Below the pieces are notes generated by a model. It ran no database searches, was not told the origin of the DNA, and saw only the letters and a list, made by a program, of their open reading frames with translations. Source: Balneolaceae bacterium (GTDB taxonomy: Bacteria > Bacteroidota > Rhodothermia > Balneolales > Balneolaceae). From it: DNA of 18,970 nucleotides. Position numbers and translations under genes: made by a program. Shown here in pieces: positions 8,449-16,652 of this stretch. Position 1 is the stretch's first letter, and every line of letters begins with the position of its first letter. The stretch lies in NCBI GenBank assembly GCA_007123985.1, contig SLGA01000219.1, positions 1-18,970 on the forward strand, given 5' to 3'.

Positions 8449-9113
8449 TATTAGCAATTGAAACATCAACACCTGTCTGTTCTATTGCCCTGGGAAAGCA
8501 GGCGAGCATTATCGAAAAACGGATTGAGGGGAAAGGTGTACACTCAGAGAGTACATTTACATACATCAAGGAGCTTTTGGTACGCCATAAAATTTCGGTT
8601 GCAGATCTTGACGTTGTGCTTTTCAGTAATGGTCCCGGTTCTTATACAGGTTTAAGAATAGGAGCTGCCGCTATAAAAGGATTGTTATTTGAGAGGGATA
8701 TTCCTTTATTCACACTTTCATCACTCGTAAGTTTTGCAGTTCCGTTCGTCGATCAGTCAATGAGAATTCATTCTGTGATTGATGCCCGCAGAGAGCATCT
8801 TTATCACCAAAAAATTGAACGGCAGGCTAACGGTGAGCTGCAAATATCAAAGCCGGAAATAAAAGAGCTGGACAAATTACAAAGCGAGCTGAAAGCAGGT
8901 GAGATCATCACCGGTACCGGTTGGGAACGATTGCAACACAATACCATAGAAAAGTTAACACGAATAGGTACTGAGGGTATCAGTGCGAAAAATCTGATTC
9001 TCGCATGGAACAATACTTCCATGAAATCCATTTTTAAGGAAGAGCAGGTGGAAACATTTGAACCGGAATACTTAACCATGGCACAGGTAAATAATTCTGC
9101 CATTGGGGAATAA
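8445..9113 (+). CDS. tsaB: tRNA threonylcarbamoyladenosine synthesis protein TsaB
   Basis: This 222-residue protein has the N-terminal ASKHA-fold start ILAIETSTP (2-10) and the diagnostic NGPGSYTGLRIG motif (62-73), with GAAAIKGL following. TsaB partners TsaD and TsaE in making N6-threonylcarbamoyladenosine at position 37 of ANN-decoding tRNAs in the cytoplasm; TsaB itself is a non-catalytic paralog that dimerises with TsaD. Length is typical. The start ATG overlaps the stop of the upstream secreted-protein gene as ATGA, so translation is likely coupled, although the two products work in different compartments. Confidence 0.93.
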   Translation: MILAIETSTPVCSIALGKQASIIEKRIEGKGVHSESTFTYIKELLVRHKISVADLDVVLFSNGPGSYTGLRIGAAAIKGLLFERDIPLFTLSSLVSFAVPFVDQSMRIHSVIDARREHLYHQKIERQANGELQISKPEIKELDKLQSELKAGEIITGTGWERLQHNTIEKLTRIGTEGISAKNLILAWNNTSMKSIFKEEQVETFEPEYLTMAQVNNSAIGE

Positions 9114-9175
9114 AGATTTTTGCTTAGGGCTTAATTCGTTATTTTTTGAAATTACAATTAAATAAATGATCAGTT

Positions 9176-10024
9176 ATGTCGTGGTTTAAAAGAAAAGACA
9201 CCAACATTCAAACCGATAAAAAAAAGGATATGCCCGAGGGAATCTGGATCAAGGTTCCAACAACAGGGGAGACTATTCACCGGCGCGAACTCGAAGAAAA
9301 TGTATGGGTTGACCCATTAAGCGGGTATCACTTCAGAATTGGCAGCAAAGAGTATTTTTCATTTTTATTTGATGGCGGCAAATTTAAAGAAATTGCCGAT
9401 GATATTTTACCAACAGACCCGCTTGAGTTTGTGGACCGGAAAAAATATTCAGACCGCCTTAAACAGACACAGGCAAAATCAGGTCTGTCGGATGCCTGCC
9501 GTGTGGGAGTCGGTAAACTGGATAAACGTGATATTGTGATTGCCTGTATGGACTTTTCGTTTATTGGCGGCAGTATGGGCGCAGTGGTTGGCGAGCGTCT
9601 AAGCGTGGCGATAGATCATGCCCGGGAACATAAGATACCATTGGTAATTATTTCACAGTCCGGCGGGGCAAGGATGATGGAAAGTGTATTCAGCCTGATG
9701 CAGATGGCAAAAACATCAGCCAAGTTAGCGCTGCTCGATAAAGAAAATGTACCATATATCTCATTGATGACAAACCCCACAACAGGTGGTGTTACCGCGA
9801 GCTATGCCATGCTTGGTGATTTCAATATTGCCGAACCGGGAGCACTTATAGGATTTGCAGGACCAAGAGTTATTCGCCAAACCATTGGCCGCGATCTTCC
9901 AGAGGGTTTTCAAACTTCCGAATATCTGCTTGAGCACGGATTTCTCGATTTTATAGTTAAAAGACCCAAACTGAAGAGAAAATTATCCCGGTTGCTGCAG
10001 ATTCTGGAAAACAAGGGAAAATAG
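9176..10024 (+). CDS. accD: Acetyl-CoA carboxylase carboxyltransferase subunit beta, without zinc-ribbon cysteines
   Basis: This 282-residue protein is the beta half of the carboxyltransferase that moves the carboxyl group from biotin to acetyl-CoA, forming malonyl-CoA for fatty-acid synthesis; it works with AccA, AccB and AccC. Crotonase-fold motifs are clear: FIGGSMGAVVGE (129-140), SQSGGARMMES (160-170), PTTGGVTASYAMLGD (201-215) and IGFAGPRVI (225-233). The N-terminal region aligns with the zinc ribbon of E. coli AccD, but the four cysteine positions read as non-cysteine residues (KVPTTGE around 26-32 and VDPLSGYHFRI around 45-55). The remaining cysteines (C108, C124) lie in the core domain. 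The start MSWFKRK is typical of the family. No Shine-Dalgarno is seen. accA is not adjacent. Confidence 0.94.
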   Translation: MSWFKRKDTNIQTDKKKDMPEGIWIKVPTTGETIHRRELEENVWVDPLSGYHFRIGSKEYFSFLFDGGKFKEIADDILPTDPLEFVDRKKYSDRLKQTQAKSGLSDACRVGVGKLDKRDIVIACMDFSFIGGSMGAVVGERLSVAIDHAREHKIPLVIISQSGGARMMESVFSLMQMAKTSAKLALLDKENVPYISLMTNPTTGGVTASYAMLGDFNIAEPGALIGFAGPRVIRQTIGRDLPEGFQTSEYLLEHGFLDFIVKRPKLKRKLSRLLQILENKGK

Positions 10025-10068
10025 AATTACCTGGCTTCTGAAAGGTGCAACGTAAGAATTTACCGTAT

Positions 10069-10081
10069 AGCTGTAAACAAA
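10069..10081 (+). repeat. 13-base motif shared with the serS upstream region (copy 1)
   Basis: AGCTGTAAACAAA occurs here, 105 bases before the obg start, and again at 16653-16665, 24 bases before the serS start. Identity is exact over 13 bases. It may be a shared regulatory element or chance in AT-rich DNA. Confidence 0.35.
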
Positions 10082-10130
10082 CGTTATTCGCACACTTTCA
10101 AATTACTCTTGCTTAAATAGTGTACATTCA

Positions 10131-10151
10131 GGCAACCTGTTTGTAGGTGCC
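10131..10151 (+). promoter_or_regulatory. Small hairpin in the obg leader
   Basis: GGCAACCT (10131-10138) and AGGTGCC (10145-10151) can pair over seven bases with one bulged A around a six-base loop. It lies 34 bases before the obg ATG. No T run follows, so it is not a terminator; an RNA-level role in obg expression is speculative. Confidence 0.3.
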
Positions 10152-10185
10152 AGTAAATAAATCAAACAACATACACGTACCATTC

Positions 10186-11184
10186 ATGAGATTCGCTGAC
10201 TACGCTAAAATTTATGTTACAGCCGGCAACGGTGGCAGTGGAATGGCACATTTTCGCCGGGAAAAATTTGTTCCGCGCGGCGGGCCCGATGGGGGTGATG
10301 GAGGTAAAGGTGGTGATGTGGTGCTCAAGGGTAATCCGCAGTTAAATACATTGCTTGATCTTCGTTACAGAAAATTTATTAAAGCAAAACACGGCGAAAA
10401 TGGCGGAAGCTCCCGTAAAACTGGGAAAGATGGCCAATCAGAAATTCTGGAAGTACCTCTCGGAACCGTTGTGTATGATGCGGAATCTAAAGAACGTCTT
10501 GGTGAAATAACCGAAGAGGGAGAAGAAGTGGTTATTGCAAAAGGTGGTAAGGGCGGCCTAGGCAACTGGCATTTCAAAAGTGCAACCAACCAAACTCCAC
10601 AACACTATCAAGAGGGGATAGAGGGCGAAGAGCGGGTTGTTGAACTTGAACTGAAACTCATTGCAGATGTTGGACTTGTGGGTTTTCCTAATGCAGGTAA
10701 AAGTACTTTGTTAAGCGCATTGAGCGAAGCCAGACCGAAAATAGCTGATTATCCATTTACCACTCTTGAGCCAAATCTGGGAGTGGTTACCTTTTCTGAT
10801 CACCGTAGTTTTGTAATGGCAGATATTCCAGGAATTATCGAAGATGCACATGAGGGCAAAGGCCTTGGATTACAGTTTTTGAGGCATATTGAACGAAATA
10901 ACCTGCTTTTGTTTATGGTGGCCAGCAACACCAAAATGCAGGAAGAGTACAATGCTTTGCTTCATGAACTTAAAGAATATCGTGCTGATCTTCTTGAGAA
11001 ACCGAGAGTCCTGGCGATCACAAAGATGGATTTAATACCTGATTACACATTTGATGAACCGGTTACGTTCGATGATAACGTGGAAGTCATCGAAATTTCA
11101 TCGGCCACAGGTCATAACATCGAACAACTAAAAGAGAAAATCTGGGAGAAACTAAAAAGGCTTGAAGAGGAGGAATCACTATAG
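10186..11184 (+). CDS. obg: Obg family GTPase
   Basis: The ATG at 10186 gives 332 residues starting MRFADYAKIYVTAGNGG, which matches the conserved Obg N-terminus; an upstream in-frame GTG at 10147 would add 13 unconserved residues. Obg GTPases act in late 50S ribosome assembly and in growth and stress control. The glycine-rich Obg fold covers 1-158 (PRGGPDGGDGGKGGDV at 30-45). The G domain follows: P-loop GFPNAGKST (166-174), switch I with TTLEPN (192-197), DIPG (213-216), TKMD (279-282) in place of the usual NKxD, and SSATG (305-309). It ends with acidic/basic helices and has no C-terminal OCT domain, as in many Gram-negative relatives. The 3' end overlaps the likely start of dprA. Confidence 0.95.
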   Translation: MRFADYAKIYVTAGNGGSGMAHFRREKFVPRGGPDGGDGGKGGDVVLKGNPQLNTLLDLRYRKFIKAKHGENGGSSRKTGKDGQSEILEVPLGTVVYDAESKERLGEITEEGEEVVIAKGGKGGLGNWHFKSATNQTPQHYQEGIEGEERVVELELKLIADVGLVGFPNAGKSTLLSALSEARPKIADYPFTTLEPNLGVVTFSDHRSFVMADIPGIIEDAHEGKGLGLQFLRHIERNNLLLFMVASNTKMQEEYNALLHELKEYRADLLEKPRVLAITKMDLIPDYTFDEPVTFDDNVEVIEISSATGHNIEQLKEKIWEKLKRLEEEESL

Positions 11185-12286
11185 GGCGCTGCTGGCACTT
11201 CAATTAGTGCCGGATATAGGGTTGAGACGAATTAAACAACTCTTGCACAAAACCGGAGTGGAAGATGCTTCGGAACTGTTCAGGCTGAAGGTATCTGACT
11301 TCACCAGAATTGAGGGTTTTGGCGAACATGTTGCCAGAAATATTGTAGTTTTTGATAACTGGAAAGAAGTGGATGCAGTTCTCAATAAAACTGAAAAAGC
11401 GGGCGCAGATCTCATTTCAATTGATGATGAGGAGTATCCCAGGTTACTCAAACAGATTTATGATCCCCCGATTATTTTATGGATAAAGGGAGATAAAGCG
11501 GCGTTGAATCATGAAGGAATAGCCGTTATCGGTACGAGAAGGCCCGGTAAGTATGGAATGCAGCAAACAGCTAGTTGGGCTAAACGAATATCGGAAGCAG
11601 GAATTAGCGTGAACAGCGGGTTGGCCTACGGTGTAGACGCATTTGCACACAAAACGGTACTTCAATATGGTGGAAAAACAGTTGCCGTGCTGGGTTCCGG
11701 AATTGATGTGATCTATCCGGCAAAAAACAGTAATCTGGCCCGGAATATAATTGAAAATGGTGGAGCTGTCATCACGGAATATCCACCGGGTACACCACCT
11801 GATGCGGTAAATTTTCCAGCAAGAAACCGAATTGTCAGCGGAATGAGTCATGGTGTGCTGGTTGTAGAAAGTGGAATTAAAGGAGGTAGTATGATCACAG
11901 CCCGATGTGCCCTTGATCAGAATCGGGAAGTGTTCGTTGTGCCCCATCAGCTGGATTATCCGCGCGGCGAGGGCTGCAACTACCTTATAAAGACTGGACA
12001 AGGAAAGTTGGTGCAAAAACTGGATGACATTCTGGATGAAGTATCAATATCATCGGATAATAATCAGTATCAGAGGGCGGAACCGCAATCAAAAAAATGG
12101 GAAAGTCTCCAGCTTAGCAGTGAATTGAAGAAAATCTGTGAACTACTAATTGAGAGTGAACTTCATATCGATCAAATCAGTGAAAAATCGGGAAAGCCTA
12201 CCTATACATTATTACCACTGCTTCTTGATCTTGAAATGCAGGGGGCTGTCAGGCAAAAGGCCGGTAAATACTTCGAACTTATCTGA
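11162..12286 (+). CDS. dprA: DNA-processing protein DprA
   Basis: This protein of up to 374 residues is DprA, which binds incoming single-stranded DNA and loads RecA during natural transformation; it is also widespread in bacteria not known to be competent. A helix-hairpin-helix-like N-terminal domain covers about 10-65. The Rossmann-like core (about 118-290) shows AVIGTRRPGKYG (121-132), NSGLAYGVDAFAHK (151-164), VLGSGIDVIYP (176-186), FPARNRIVSGMSH (218-230), GGSMITA (241-247) and VVPHQLDYPRGEGCNYLI (259-276). A winged-helix-like C-terminal domain is at about 315-374. The start is uncertain: TTG at 11162 overlaps obg by 23 bases. An AGGAGG at 11168-11173 lies inside the predicted reading frame, which could mean a later non-ATG start (for example CTG at 11189 or 11192); conservation begins near residue 9. 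Confidence 0.93.
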   Translation: MKRRNHYRALLALQLVPDIGLRRIKQLLHKTGVEDASELFRLKVSDFTRIEGFGEHVARNIVVFDNWKEVDAVLNKTEKAGADLISIDDEEYPRLLKQIYDPPIILWIKGDKAALNHEGIAVIGTRRPGKYGMQQTASWAKRISEAGISVNSGLAYGVDAFAHKTVLQYGGKTVAVLGSGIDVIYPAKNSNLARNIIENGGAVITEYPPGTPPDAVNFPARNRIVSGMSHGVLVVESGIKGGSMITARCALDQNREVFVVPHQLDYPRGEGCNYLIKTGQGKLVQKLDDILDEVSISSDNNQYQRAEPQSKKWESLQLSSELKKICELLIESELHIDQISEKSGKPTYTLLPLLLDLEMQGAVRQKAGKYFELI

Positions 12287-12331
12287 ACGGAATAGTTTTC
12301 TCAGTGTGTAATCAATGCAGGTTTGATATAG

Positions 12332-12353
12332 CCTGGACAACGCAGGTTTTTTT
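12332..12353 (+). terminator. Weak candidate intrinsic terminator after dprA
   Basis: CCTGG (12332-12336) can pair with C-CAGG (12341 and 12343-12346, one bulged base), followed directly by seven Ts (12347-12353). It lies 46 bases after the dprA stop. The stem is short, so termination may be partial. Confidence 0.35.
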
Positions 12354-12389
12354 AGCACGAATTATAGAGTTATTTTCAAAGAAGAAATT

Positions 12390-12974
12390 ATGATACGAGT
12401 ACACGACGTTATATTGTCAGAAGATATTGCAACTGCGCGATTCGCTTGTAACCTGAGCCGCTGTAAAGGTGCATGCTGTGTAGTGGGAGATGCAGGCGCA
12501 CCCGTCAGCAAAGATGAAATTCCTGTGCTGAGAAAAGCATTTAAAGAATTAAAGGGCGAATTAGATCCCGAAGCAGTTCGGGTGGCAGAAGAAAAAGGAG
12601 TTGTACAGGGAAATGCAAAATCCGGTTATGAAATATCATGTATCGGTAGTGGTGAGTGTATTTTCGTCCAAAAAGATAAAGCCGGTGTGGCAACCTGTGC
12701 AATACAGAGCGCCTATTTTGAAGGCCGTTTTGTTTGGGAGAAACCAATCAGCTGCCATCTTTATCCGGTTCGGCTGAAGCACATCGCAGGTTTTGATTAC
12801 GCAAATTTTGAATATATCCCCGAACTTTGCTCAGCCGGGTGCAGACGAGGTGAGGATGAAGGAATCTATCTTGCTGATTTCCTGAAAGACTCACTAATCA
12901 GACGATACGGAATCAAATGGTTCAACGACTTTTTAGAAGCATGCAAAGAAGTGCGAGAAGGAGTTAGGGAATAG
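12390..12974 (+). CDS. DUF3109 family cysteine-rich protein
   Basis: This 194-residue protein has no signal peptide or membrane segment. It resembles the DUF3109 family, common in Bacteroidota and related to the YkgJ/Fe-S-or-zinc-cluster-binding group. Eleven cysteines are clustered: C20, C25, C29 and C30 (CNLSRCKGACC), C84 and C90, C103, C122 (in SCHLYPVR), C147 and C151, and C185. The spacing strongly suggests metal or Fe-S cluster binding; the biological role is not established. The stop codon directly abuts the rpoN ATG, so the two genes are very likely co-transcribed and translationally linked. No strong Shine-Dalgarno precedes the start. Confidence 0.85.
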   Translation: MIRVHDVILSEDIATARFACNLSRCKGACCVVGDAGAPVSKDEIPVLRKAFKELKGELDPEAVRVAEEKGVVQGNAKSGYEISCIGSGECIFVQKDKAGVATCAIQSAYFEGRFVWEKPISCHLYPVRLKHIAGFDYANFEYIPELCSAGCRRGEDEGIYLADFLKDSLIRRYGIKWFNDFLEACKEVREGVRE

Positions 12975-14483
12975 ATGCTTAAAACAGGCCAGAACATATC
13001 ACAAAAGCAGAGTCTGCAACAGAAACTGTCTCCTCAGCAGATACAGTTTGTGAAATTACTGCAGCTGCCCACTCTTGGCCTTGAACAACGGGTAAAACAG
13101 GAGATGGAGACAAATCCGGTGCTAGAAGAAGCTGATCCTCTAATCGAGGAGAGAATTGATCTTGAAGACCCCGAATGGGAAGTGAAAAAAGAGAGGGATG
13201 AAGATGAACCGGAAATTGATCCCGTGGATCAGAATGAGGAGATAGATTGGGAATCGTTTCTGCATAATACGGAGTATGACGGAGTAAATTACTCCTACTC
13301 ATCGGGGGATGAAGAGTGGCGGGATTTACCAAACCCGTACCACGAATCACTTCTCGAGGAGCTTGAACAACAGGTTTCTCTGCTCAATTTTAGTGATGAG
13401 GAGATGCTGATTTCAGATCAGATTCTTGGTTCGCTTGATGAAGACGGATACTTTCGACGGGATGCTGAAGCAGTGGTTGATAACATTGCATTTAATCATG
13501 GTGTGCTCGTTAAAAAAGAGCAGGTAGAATCTGTTCGAAAACGCATCCAAAGTCTTGATCCGCTCGGAATTGCTTCAAAAGATCTGCAGGATTGTTTGGT
13601 GTGCCAGGTAAAACACACTGACGGAGATCGAAGAATCAGAGAAATTGCTGCAGAACTGCTGGAAAATGAGTGGGATGCATTCGAAAAGAAACATTTTGAG
13701 AAACTAAAATCACGGCTTAACATTGATGATAATGACCTCAAGAGAGTTTTCTCTTTGGTAAAAAGCCTAAATCCTAGGCCGGGTGCTGTCATCAACAAGG
13801 ATGAAGAAAACCGGCATTTTATCGAGCCCGATTTTGAGGTATGGTACGAACCCGCGGATGAAGATGATGTGAATGGTGATGGTGAGTTTGTAATAAGGTT
13901 GAATCAAAGAAATATGCCGCCTCTCAGAATTTCGCCTGAGTACAAACAAATGTGGGACAGTATGAAAAAGGGTAAAAAAAATGAGGATCCGCAGGCCAAA
14001 AAATTTATTAAAGAGAAAGTAGAGTCAGCTCAGTGGTTCATCGATTCTATTCGCCAGAGGCAGCAGACATTGATGAAGACAATGCGAACTATTGTTGCAC
14101 TTCAGGAAGAGTTTTTTAAACACGGGGAAGGTTTACGGCCGATGATTCTTAAAGATGTAGCCGAGAAGATTGAGATGGATATTTCCACAGTATCACGTGT
14201 GGTGAACAGTAAATATGTGCAGACTCATTTTGGAGTGTTTGAATTGAAATACTTTTTCAGTGAAGGCCTTGAAACTGAAAGCGGTGAAGATGTATCCAGC
14301 CGTGAAGTAAAAAAAATACTTGAAGATGTGATTGCTAGTGAAAATAAAAGGAAACCATTAAGCGATCAGGCACTTACGGATATTCTCAAAGAGAAGGGAT
14401 TTAAAGTAGCAAGACGTACTGTAAGTAAATATCGTGAGAGTTTAAATCTTCCAGTTGCCCGGTTGAGAAAACAGATTATTTAA
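12975..14483 (+). CDS. rpoN: RNA polymerase sigma-54 factor RpoN
   Basis: This 502-residue protein is sigma-54, which directs core RNA polymerase to -24/-12 promoters and needs an AAA+ enhancer-binding activator. Region I is at 1-50 (glutamine-rich, LSPQQIQFVKLLQLP at 18-32, then EMETNPVLEE, which interacts with activators). A strongly acidic linker (region II) is at about 50-110. The core-binding domain is at about 120-320. The helix-turn-helix is near 395-425 (KDVAEKIEMDISTVSRVV). The RpoN box reads ARRTVSKYRE at 479-488, with S in place of the usual A. The protein appears complete and functional. The start codon abuts the DUF3109 stop, with AAGGAG about 11 bases upstream. It converges with the orphan membrane protein, with only five bases between stops. 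No activator gene is present in the window. Confidence 0.96.
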   Translation: MLKTGQNISQKQSLQQKLSPQQIQFVKLLQLPTLGLEQRVKQEMETNPVLEEADPLIEERIDLEDPEWEVKKERDEDEPEIDPVDQNEEIDWESFLHNTEYDGVNYSYSSGDEEWRDLPNPYHESLLEELEQQVSLLNFSDEEMLISDQILGSLDEDGYFRRDAEAVVDNIAFNHGVLVKKEQVESVRKRIQSLDPLGIASKDLQDCLVCQVKHTDGDRRIREIAAELLENEWDAFEKKHFEKLKSRLNIDDNDLKRVFSLVKSLNPRPGAVINKDEENRHFIEPDFEVWYEPADEDDVNGDGEFVIRLNQRNMPPLRISPEYKQMWDSMKKGKKNEDPQAKKFIKEKVESAQWFIDSIRQRQQTLMKTMRTIVALQEEFFKHGEGLRPMILKDVAEKIEMDISTVSRVVNSKYVQTHFGVFELKYFFSEGLETESGEDVSSREVKKILEDVIASENKRKPLSDQALTDILKEKGFKVARRTVSKYRESLNLPVARLRKQII

Positions 14484-14488
14484 CAGTA

Positions 14489-15982
14489 TTAAGGCAGGCT
14501 GAAAATCAACTGAACCGGCTCCATCAACCAGGGAGTAAACAGTAGAAAAACAACCGTAGCTACTATTAATACAGCGTGTAATATCACGGTAAAAGTGAGA
14601 TACCAGACAGGATTTTTTTCTAACTGCCGGCTGCCATCAATTGCTGCGATATTAAAACTCATAAACCACACTACAAAGAAAAGAGCAGATAACGTTAGTA
14701 TTACCGCAGATCCGTATCCAATCTCTATAAAGACTACTGCAAAAGCAGCTATCAAAATATTCAAAAGAAGAGGCCAGCAATAAAGATGCATTGCCTGGAC
14801 AATTTGAGAGATTTTTTTATTGAGTATGAAAATCCAGAATATTGAGATTACATGAGTGGATAATGCCAGTAAAAAACCTGCTATAAACAGTATAAACTGC
14901 TCGTATCCGGCAAGAAACAGTTGAGGCAGGTAGAAAGTAAGTGCCGAAAATCCATTAAAACTGATCAGATATCCGGAAAGTACATGAAACAAGTGACCTG
15001 TGGCTACTGCATGTAAGATTATAATTACCAGGCCTGATGACTTACTTCGAACTCTGCCTTCAAACAGATCGGCAACAAAAAAACTGTGATTGAAATAGTA
15101 GCGCGCAGCAAATGAGAGAAAAAATGGCTGATATTTATAGTGAAGAATCAGCACAGCAAATAATGAAAAGAGTAAAATGATCTGCCAGTTTGCTTCCATT
15201 CCGGGAAGAGTTTCTGCTGGGAGGGGGAGATTGACGAGTTCCCCGTTGAGATGCGCTGAAATAAGTAGTGCAATATCGGGTTGATGTTCTAAAGTATCGA
15301 AAAACCAGTGAGACGGCACGATGACAATGCTCGTTTCATATCCGAGTGAGTTGTTCAGTACCTCCTCAAAATTTTGTACGCTATTTCGATGATTTTCGAT
15401 GTCGGGACTGAAAAAGACAACTGGTGAAGTTAAATTTTCAGGGGAATCTTTTGCATCATAATAAACCGAAATGAACCCAAGAGTTTGCGGGAAGGATAAC
15501 GGATTTGAAAGTCCGGATTGGTAATAGATCGGTTTATTCAGTTTCCGAGAAAGCGAATCAGCGGCAATTGAAAGTTGCCTCAAAAAATCCTCAGTGAAAT
15601 CTGCGGGATATTTAGCAATGCTTACTGCAGCAACCCTGTCTCTCACAGCGGTTGAAAGCCCTCTGTAGTTCTGCTCAGTTCGGTTTATGAGTGCACTTTT
15701 TTCTTCTGATAATTCCCGTTTGGTAATAAATTTATTCCGGGAAGAGAGCAGTATGTAGAAATCCTGCAGAACGGCAGAATGTAACCTGGTAGGGTCAGCT
15801 ATTTCAATCAGATCAATTCCAAGGCTGTTTGCAAACTGAAGCTGTTCGTTGGTTGGCAATGTATCGGCAGAACCTATGTGAATGGCAATCCGGTTGCCAT
15901 TTCCATTATTTTCGTAATAATCCGATGTGGTACCGGGAATAAAAATCAGCCAGTAAAATAAAAGAGAAAGCAGTAGCTGCAC
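14489..15982 (-). CDS. Unrecognised membrane protein with large extracytoplasmic domain
   Basis: I do not recognise this 497-residue protein. The start is GTG at 15982, with an in-frame stop (the Lrp-type gene's own TAA) four codons upstream, so no longer form is possible. Residues 1-17 form a signal peptide or first membrane segment. Residues about 20-262 form a soluble domain predicted outside the cytoplasm, with alternating strands and helices (RIAIHIG; ANSLGIDLIEIADPT; VAAVSIAKY; KPIYYQSGL; SIVIVPSHWFF) that look like an alpha/beta barrel of sugar-active type; this is inference only. From 267 to the end about seven membrane segments follow (near 267-283, 316-340, 346-358, 362-387, 400-419, 424-444, 460-484). 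It lies 12 bases downstream of an Lrp/AsnC gene and is probably in its operon. Confidence 0.75.
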   Translation of the reverse strand: MQLLLSLLFYWLIFIPGTTSDYYENNGNGNRIAIHIGSADTLPTNEQLQFANSLGIDLIEIADPTRLHSAVLQDFYILLSSRNKFITKRELSEEKSALINRTEQNYRGLSTAVRDRVAAVSIAKYPADFTEDFLRQLSIAADSLSRKLNKPIYYQSGLSNPLSFPQTLGFISVYYDAKDSPENLTSPVVFFSPDIENHRNSVQNFEEVLNNSLGYETSIVIVPSHWFFDTLEHQPDIALLISAHLNGELVNLPLPAETLPGMEANWQIILLFSLFAVLILHYKYQPFFLSFAARYYFNHSFFVADLFEGRVRSKSSGLVIIILHAVATGHLFHVLSGYLISFNGFSALTFYLPQLFLAGYEQFILFIAGFLLALSTHVISIFWIFILNKKISQIVQAMHLYCWPLLLNILIAAFAVVFIEIGYGSAVILTLSALFFVVWFMSFNIAAIDGSRQLEKNPVWYLTFTVILHAVLIVATVVFLLFTPWLMEPVQLIFSLP

Positions 15983-15994
15983 AGTGGCTGTTTT

Positions 15995-16474
15995 TTATTT
16001 TTTTAGTTCAACAGTACGCTCTATGGCAAGTTTACGAGTCTCTTTGAATGTTGATAATACAATATTTGATCGTGTTCTGGTTACTCCGTCCCAGGTTTGA
16101 ATCAGGGATAAAAATCTCTCTAAAGATTCGGTATTCTTAGTCCGCACTTTCAGAATATGTGATCCGTCTCCTGTAATGGAGTGGCATTCAAGTACTTCAG
16201 GATGGCTGGTGATCTTATCAATAAAATTTGGATATCGTTCTGAACTGTCAACTTCAACGAAGATAAATGCCGTAATGTCAAAATTGAATTTTTTTGCATC
16301 CAGAATAGCATTGTAGCTTGCAATAAGGCCTTTCTCTTCAAGCTTGCGCATCCGTTCAGACACAGATGGCACCGAAAGGTGAACAATGTCTGCAATGGTA
16401 TTACGCTGGGCTCGTCCGTCTTTTTGTAGATGATTCAGAATTTTGATGTCGGTTTCGTCCAATTGATGTGTCAT
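15995..16474 (-). CDS. Lrp/AsnC family transcriptional regulator
   Basis: This 159-residue protein has the full two-domain Lrp/AsnC layout. The N-terminal winged helix-turn-helix is at about 5-60 (LDETDIKILNHLQKDGR, then helices around IADIVHLSVPSVSERMRKLEEKGLI at 27-51). A RAM ligand-binding/oligomerisation domain is at about 66-145 (FIFVEVDSS, HPEVLECHSITGDGSHILKVR). Such proteins form dimers to octamers that bind DNA and respond to amino acids or other small molecules. The ligand cannot be told from sequence. It is followed by the orphan membrane protein in the same direction and is divergent from serS, so autoregulation from the 16475-16688 gap is likely. Confidence 0.92.
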   Translation of the reverse strand: MTHQLDETDIKILNHLQKDGRAQRNTIADIVHLSVPSVSERMRKLEEKGLIASYNAILDAKKFNFDITAFIFVEVDSSERYPNFIDKITSHPEVLECHSITGDGSHILKVRTKNTESLERFLSLIQTWDGVTRTRSNIVLSTFKETRKLAIERTVELKK

Positions 16475-16502
16475 AATTATGTTCTTAAACCTAAAATTTC
16501 TA

Positions 16503-16514
16503 ATTCATTTGAAT
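16503..16514. promoter_or_regulatory. Short dyad upstream of the Lrp-type gene
   Basis: ATTCA and TGAAT flank TT, 29 bases upstream of the regulator's ATG. Lrp-type proteins often bind AT-rich dyads in their own promoters, so it is a candidate autoregulatory site. The arms are only five bases and could arise by chance. Confidence 0.25.
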
Positions 16515-16547
16515 ATAAACTTTAATTTGTTAGGAATACAGAGTGCG

Positions 16548-16559
16548 AACAGAACTGTT
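16548..16559. promoter_or_regulatory. Short palindrome in the Lrp/serS divergent gap
   Basis: AACAG and CTGTT flank AA. Its centre is 45 bases from that of the dyad at 16503-16514. It may serve the Lrp-type regulator or serS; short arms keep confidence low. Confidence 0.25.
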
Positions 16560-16652
16560 TCAAGTTTTATTAAATCGAGGAGTGATGAGTGAAAAAGTAT
16601 AAACTGTGGCTGAAAAAACTTTAAAGAGGGGAGAACTACTTGTATCTTTCCA

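Noticed and set aside
10147..10185. Upstream GTG start for obg
   Set aside because: The 13 extra residues are unlike Obg proteins, and the conserved N-terminus starts exactly at the ATG at 10186.
5123..14483. One single operon from pyrC to rpoN
   Set aside because: Gaps of 62, 161 and 103 bases and a terminator candidate after dprA suggest several units; same-strand layout alone is not enough.
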